Assembly: GCA_020427635.1 (NCBI GenBank)
Contig: JAGQOH010000034.1
Location: 1-36,052, forward strand
DNA: 36,052 bases
Source: Phycisphaerales bacterium
GTDB lineage: Bacteria; Planctomycetota; Phycisphaerae; Phycisphaerales; UBA1924
Reading direction: 5' to 3'
Shown here: in pieces, positions 33,299-36,052 of the stretch
Numbering within the stretch: the stretch's first letter is position 1
Layout: every line of letters begins with the position of its first letter
Made by a program: the position numbers and the translations under genes
The notes under the pieces: generated by a model
What the model saw: the letters and a program-made list of their open reading frames with translations, nothing else
What the model was told of the DNA's origin: nothing
Databases searched by the model: none

Positions 33299-35098
33299 TC
33301 AATGCCCGTGGGCCTTGCGCACCGTTTCCGGATCCGGCAGTGGATAGTCCGCGGGGTCCCATCCCGGCGGCACGACGAGGTCATAGTCATAGGGTCCGTG
33401 CGTGAGCATGGGCTCATGCGGGAAGTTGTGCTCGATGGGCGGCGAATCGGTGTACCACTCCAGCGTCAAGCCGCCCCATGGGTTGCGCCCCGCGGGGCGT
33501 CCGCCAACGAGGGACTGCGCGAAGATGAGCAGGTGACCAAACAGGCCAACTGCAAGCACCCACGAGCCAATGGTCGAGATCTGATGCAGGTGGGTGAACT
33601 CGGGGACGTAGGTGGCGTAGCGCCGCGGCATGCCGTGCGTGCCCAGGAAGAACTGGGTGAAGAAGGTGATGTTGAACCCGACGAAGACGAGGACGGCCAT
33701 CCAGCGCGCGGCTTTGTCGTTGTACATCTTGCCGGTGAACTTTGGCCACCAGTGGTGCAACGCGCCCAATACGGCGATGACTGATCCGCCCATCATCACA
33801 TAGTGGAAGTGCGCGACCACGAAGTAGGTGTCGTGCAGATGGATATCGGTGGACAGCACAGCCAGTGGCGGCCCGGTCAATCCACCAATGGTGAAGTTGA
33901 ACAGGAAGCTCATGGCGTAGAGCATGGGCGTGTTCCAGGTGATCGACGCCTTGTACATGGTCGCGACCCAGTTGAAGACCTTGATCGCGGTGGGCAGGCC
34001 CACGAGGAAGGTCAGCGCACTGAAGATCACGTTTGCCGCGGGCGATTCCGCGGTGAACATGTGGTGTCCCCAGATGAGGAAGGACACCGCAGCGATGCCG
34101 ATCGAGCTGAATGCGATGGCCTTGTAGCCAAAGAGTCGCTTGTGGCAGTGCACTGCGATGAGTTCGGAGACGATGCCGAACGCGGGGACGATCATGATGT
34201 AGACGGCGGGATGGCTGTAGAACCAGAAGAAGTGCTGGAAGAGCACGGGGTCGCCACCGAGCGCTGGATCGAAGACGCCCACGCGGAACGTGCGCTCAAA
34301 GACAATCATGAGCAGCGTGATGGCGAGCACGGGTGTCGCGAGCACCTGGATGATGCTCGTGGCGTATGCGGCCCAAACGAAGAGCGGCATGTCGAACCAG
34401 CCCATGCCCGGTGCGCGGAGCTTGTGGACGGTGACGATGAAGTTCATGCCAGTCAGGATGGAGCTGAACCCGAGGATGAATGCGCCGAGGACCATGGAGG
34501 TGACGCTTCCCCACTGGGTACTGGTTGAGTAGGGCGTATAGAAGGTCCAGCCGGTTTCGACACCACCGGCGATGAGAGAGTAGACGGCGAAGATGCCACC
34601 AAAGAGATAGATGTACCAACTCATAAGGTTGAGTCGCGGGAAGGCGACGTCTTTAGCGCCGATCATGATCGGTAGGAAGATATTGCCAAAGGCGGCGGGC
34701 ACGGCGGGAATGATGAAGAGGAAGACCATCAAGGTGCCATGCAAGCTGAAGAGGCGGTTGTAGAAGTTGTTCGTGGTGACGGTGCCCTGTGTGCTTTGCC
34801 AGCCAGGGAAGAGTTCGCCGGTCGTTTTGGTGACGACGTTGCCGGCGGCGTCGGTGACCTGTTGGGTGATTGTGGGCTCGAAGAGTTCGGCGCGCAGCAT
34901 AAGTGCCGCCACGCCGCCGAGGAAGAAGGCGAACAAGGTGGCGCACAGGTACATGACGCCGATCTTCTTGTGATCAAGCGTGGTGGCCCATCGCCAGAAG
35001 TCGGTGGTGAACCCGCGCCACCATTGGGCGGAGAACACGCCGCCTTGGCCATAGTCGCCAACGGGCTTGAGGAAACTCACATCGTGGTCGGCACTCAT
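33299..35098 (-). CDS. ctaD: Cytochrome c oxidase subunit I (A2-type heme-copper oxidase)
   Basis: 599 residues, about twelve TM helices. It reduces oxygen at a heme-copper centre and pumps protons. Heme a ligand His in SLHGTLMVF; CuB His296 and cross-linked Tyr300 in YSHPAVY (294-300); CuB His pair in WGHHMFT; heme ligands in [13 protein letters not shown]. The YSHP motif replaces the GHPE of A1 oxidases, so the D-channel Glu is missing and Tyr-Ser takes its place, defining the A2 subfamily. GGGGAG lies 9 nt before the ATG. It follows ctaC after 58 bp. Confidence 0.97.
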   Translation of the reverse strand: MSADHDVSFLKPVGDYGQGGVFSAQWWRGFTTDFWRWATTLDHKKIGVMYLCATLFAFFLGGVAALMLRAELFEPTITQQVTDAAGNVVTKTTGELFPGWQSTQGTVTTNNFYNRLFSLHGTLMVFLFIIPAVPAAFGNIFLPIMIGAKDVAFPRLNLMSWYIYLFGGIFAVYSLIAGGVETGWTFYTPYSTSTQWGSVTSMVLGAFILGFSSILTGMNFIVTVHKLRAPGMGWFDMPLFVWAAYATSIIQVLATPVLAITLLMIVFERTFRVGVFDPALGGDPVLFQHFFWFYSHPAVYIMIVPAFGIVSELIAVHCHKRLFGYKAIAFSSIGIAAVSFLIWGHHMFTAESPAANVIFSALTFLVGLPTAIKVFNWVATMYKASITWNTPMLYAMSFLFNFTIGGLTGPPLAVLSTDIHLHDTYFVVAHFHYVMMGGSVIAVLGALHHWWPKFTGKMYNDKAARWMAVLVFVGFNITFFTQFFLGTHGMPRRYATYVPEFTHLHQISTIGSWVLAVGLFGHLLIFAQSLVGGRPAGRNPWGGLTLEWYTDSPPIEHNFPHEPMLTHGPYDYDLVVPPGWDPADYPLPDPETVRKAHGH

Positions 35099-35156
35099 CA
35101 GTTCATGCTCCCCGGCGGACCGCCCGCCGCTTGGATCGATCGATCAATCACTCAGT

Positions 35157-36052
35157 TCACTCTTGTGTGACGCCGCGCTCTTGAAGCTCGCGCACGCCGT
35201 CTTGCACGGCCTCATCGGCATATGCCTCAGTCAATGACTTGATGTATGTGGTCAGGGCGAGGATTTCGCGTTCGGTCACGCGTCCCTGGTACGAACTCAT
35301 CTGATTGGTGAAGCCAGGCACGAGATAGGCGCCCGGATCGAGGATGGATTCGCGAACGTATTCATAGCCCACGACGCCGTCCTTTTCGTCGCCCTTCGAC
35401 TTCCAGCCGGCGGCATCGGCAGTTGATCCCCAGATGCCCTTCCAGGTCGGGCCGGTGTTGCGTGAGCCATCGACGGAGTGGCAGGCGGAGCATCCCTTGG
35501 CGGTGTAGAGAATCCGACCAAGCTCGGGCAGCGGGATCTCATCCGTATTGAGTTGCTGCTTGCGCCAGGCCTCGTAGTCGGGCTGGGACAGGACGGCAAC
35601 GCGCGCCGCCATTTGGGAGTGTTGGTCGCCGCAGTATTCGGCGCAGAAGAGGTAGTAGCCCGGGCGCTTGGGGTCGACGGGGACCAAGGCTTTGTCGTCG
35701 GCGGAGAAGGTATGTGTGATGCGTCCGGTTGGCTGGAACCAGAGGGTGGTGTAGCGATTGGGGAAGATGTCGCGCTTCGTGCGGAATGCGGGGATGTAGA
35801 AGCTGTGAATGACGTCCTTGGAGGTCATGATGAGCTTGGTTGGCTTGTCGATGGGGAAGGCGATGACGGGGCTTTTCATGGCGCCGATGAGCTCTTGCTC
35901 GAGGGTGCTGCCGCCATCGGGGTATGCGAATTCCCAGTTCCACTGAGACGCGGTGACATAGACGTTCATGGCGTCGGCGGGCGCGACGATCTTGTTGAGA
36001 TAGTCGCGGAAGCCCCAATAGAACATGACGGCCATGAGGAGCGCAGGGATGA
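35157..36052 (-). CDS. ctaC: Cytochrome c oxidase subunit II fused to cytochrome c (partial, N-terminus outside)
   Basis: About 298 residues visible; the frame continues past the right edge, which cuts the protein within its second TM helix. The cupredoxin domain has the CuA ligands in CAEYCGDQHSQM (CxxxCxxxHxxM) plus the upstream His in DVIHSFYIP, and the aromatic QWNWEF electron-entry segment. A C-terminal cytochrome c domain follows, with heme motif CSACH and a later Met region (FTNQMSSYQG). The fusion identifies a caa3-type oxidase. It heads the visible part of the operon; earlier genes are out of view. Confidence 0.95.
   Translation of the reverse strand, partial: IPALLMAVMFYWGFRDYLNKIVAPADAMNVYVTASQWNWEFAYPDGGSTLEQELIGAMKSPVIAFPIDKPTKLIMTSKDVIHSFYIPAFRTKRDIFPNRYTTLWFQPTGRITHTFSADDKALVPVDPKRPGYYLFCAEYCGDQHSQMAARVAVLSQPDYEAWRKQQLNTDEIPLPELGRILYTAKGCSACHSVDGSRNTGPTWKGIWGSTADAAGWKSKGDEKDGVVGYEYVRESILDPGAYLVPGFTNQMSSYQGRVTEREILALTTYIKSLTEAYADEAVQDGVRELQERGVTQE

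Noticed and set aside
1..36052. tRNA, rRNA, CRISPR arrays, riboswitches, insertion sequences or phage genes
   Set aside because: No T-loop (GGTTCGAATCC-like) clusters, spaced direct repeats, transposase motifs or structural phage genes were seen on either strand by reading; a covariance-model scan could still find small RNAs.

Overview
The window is about 36 kb of GC-rich (roughly 60-65%), densely coding bacterial chromosome with no transposase, integrase, phage, CRISPR, rRNA or tRNA gene that I can see. The gene set is mostly housekeeping. Two adjacent membrane proteins with a CxxC-YDLRGL-CPECG ribbon, a YacL-like PIN/TRAM protein, a DAG-kinase-like protein with a PMGTEN motif, an LptE-like lipoprotein and a PurS-PurL fusion next to a separate PurQ together suggest Planctomycetota, probably Phycisphaerae. 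This assignment rests on recognition, not on a search.

Layout. 1-3.8 kb: PIN/TRAM membrane protein, lipid-kinase-like protein, and a TPR lipoprotein/LptE-type envelope pair. 3.9-9.2 kb: ftsH, converging on a minus-strand operon of a degenerate HD-GYP protein, glmM and a DUF167 protein. 9.4-14.6 kb: a PTPS-family enzyme with the PTPS-III (ExxHGH) signature, glnS, ada and gltX. 14.6-16.7 kb: a low-GC gene for a secreted Cys-rich protein behind a promoter containing an 11-bp C/G homopolymer, a PfkB kinase, and a cluster of REP-like palindromic repeats. 16.7-19.3 kb: two Gfo/Idh/MocA oxidoreductases flanking a lone atpC. 19.4-26.9 kb: minus-strand cluster purL-purQ-GT83-like glycosyltransferase-two zinc-ribbon membrane proteins. 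26.9-29.3 kb: rnhA, a small membrane protein, and thyA-folA. 29.4-36 kb: an MFS transporter, a two-TM unknown protein, and the cytochrome oxidase operon ctaC-ctaD-ctaE-ctaF (A2-type subunit I, cytochrome c fused to subunit II), which runs off the right edge.

Two whole-window signals stand out. (1) The plus strand is C-rich from base 1 to about 22.3 kb and G-rich from about 22.5 kb to the end, whatever the gene orientation, so GC skew changes sign in the direction expected at a replication origin. About 300 bp from that switch, inside the glycosyltransferase gene, lies a 16-bp site (22085-22100) matching the ParB-binding parS consensus at all but one outer base. (2) Many first-of-unit genes carry a TANNNT hexamer ending 4-8 nt before the start codon and no Shine-Dalgarno sequence, which points to leaderless transcripts. 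A second class (ftsH, purL, thyA, atpC, the Cys-rich gene and others) has clear AGGAG-type sites.

Functional links: the PTPS-III candidate, folA and thyA belong to folate/thymidylate metabolism; glmM, the glycosyltransferase, LptE and the BamD-like protein belong to envelope biogenesis; purL and purQ encode one FGAM synthase; the cox genes encode a caa3-type terminal oxidase.
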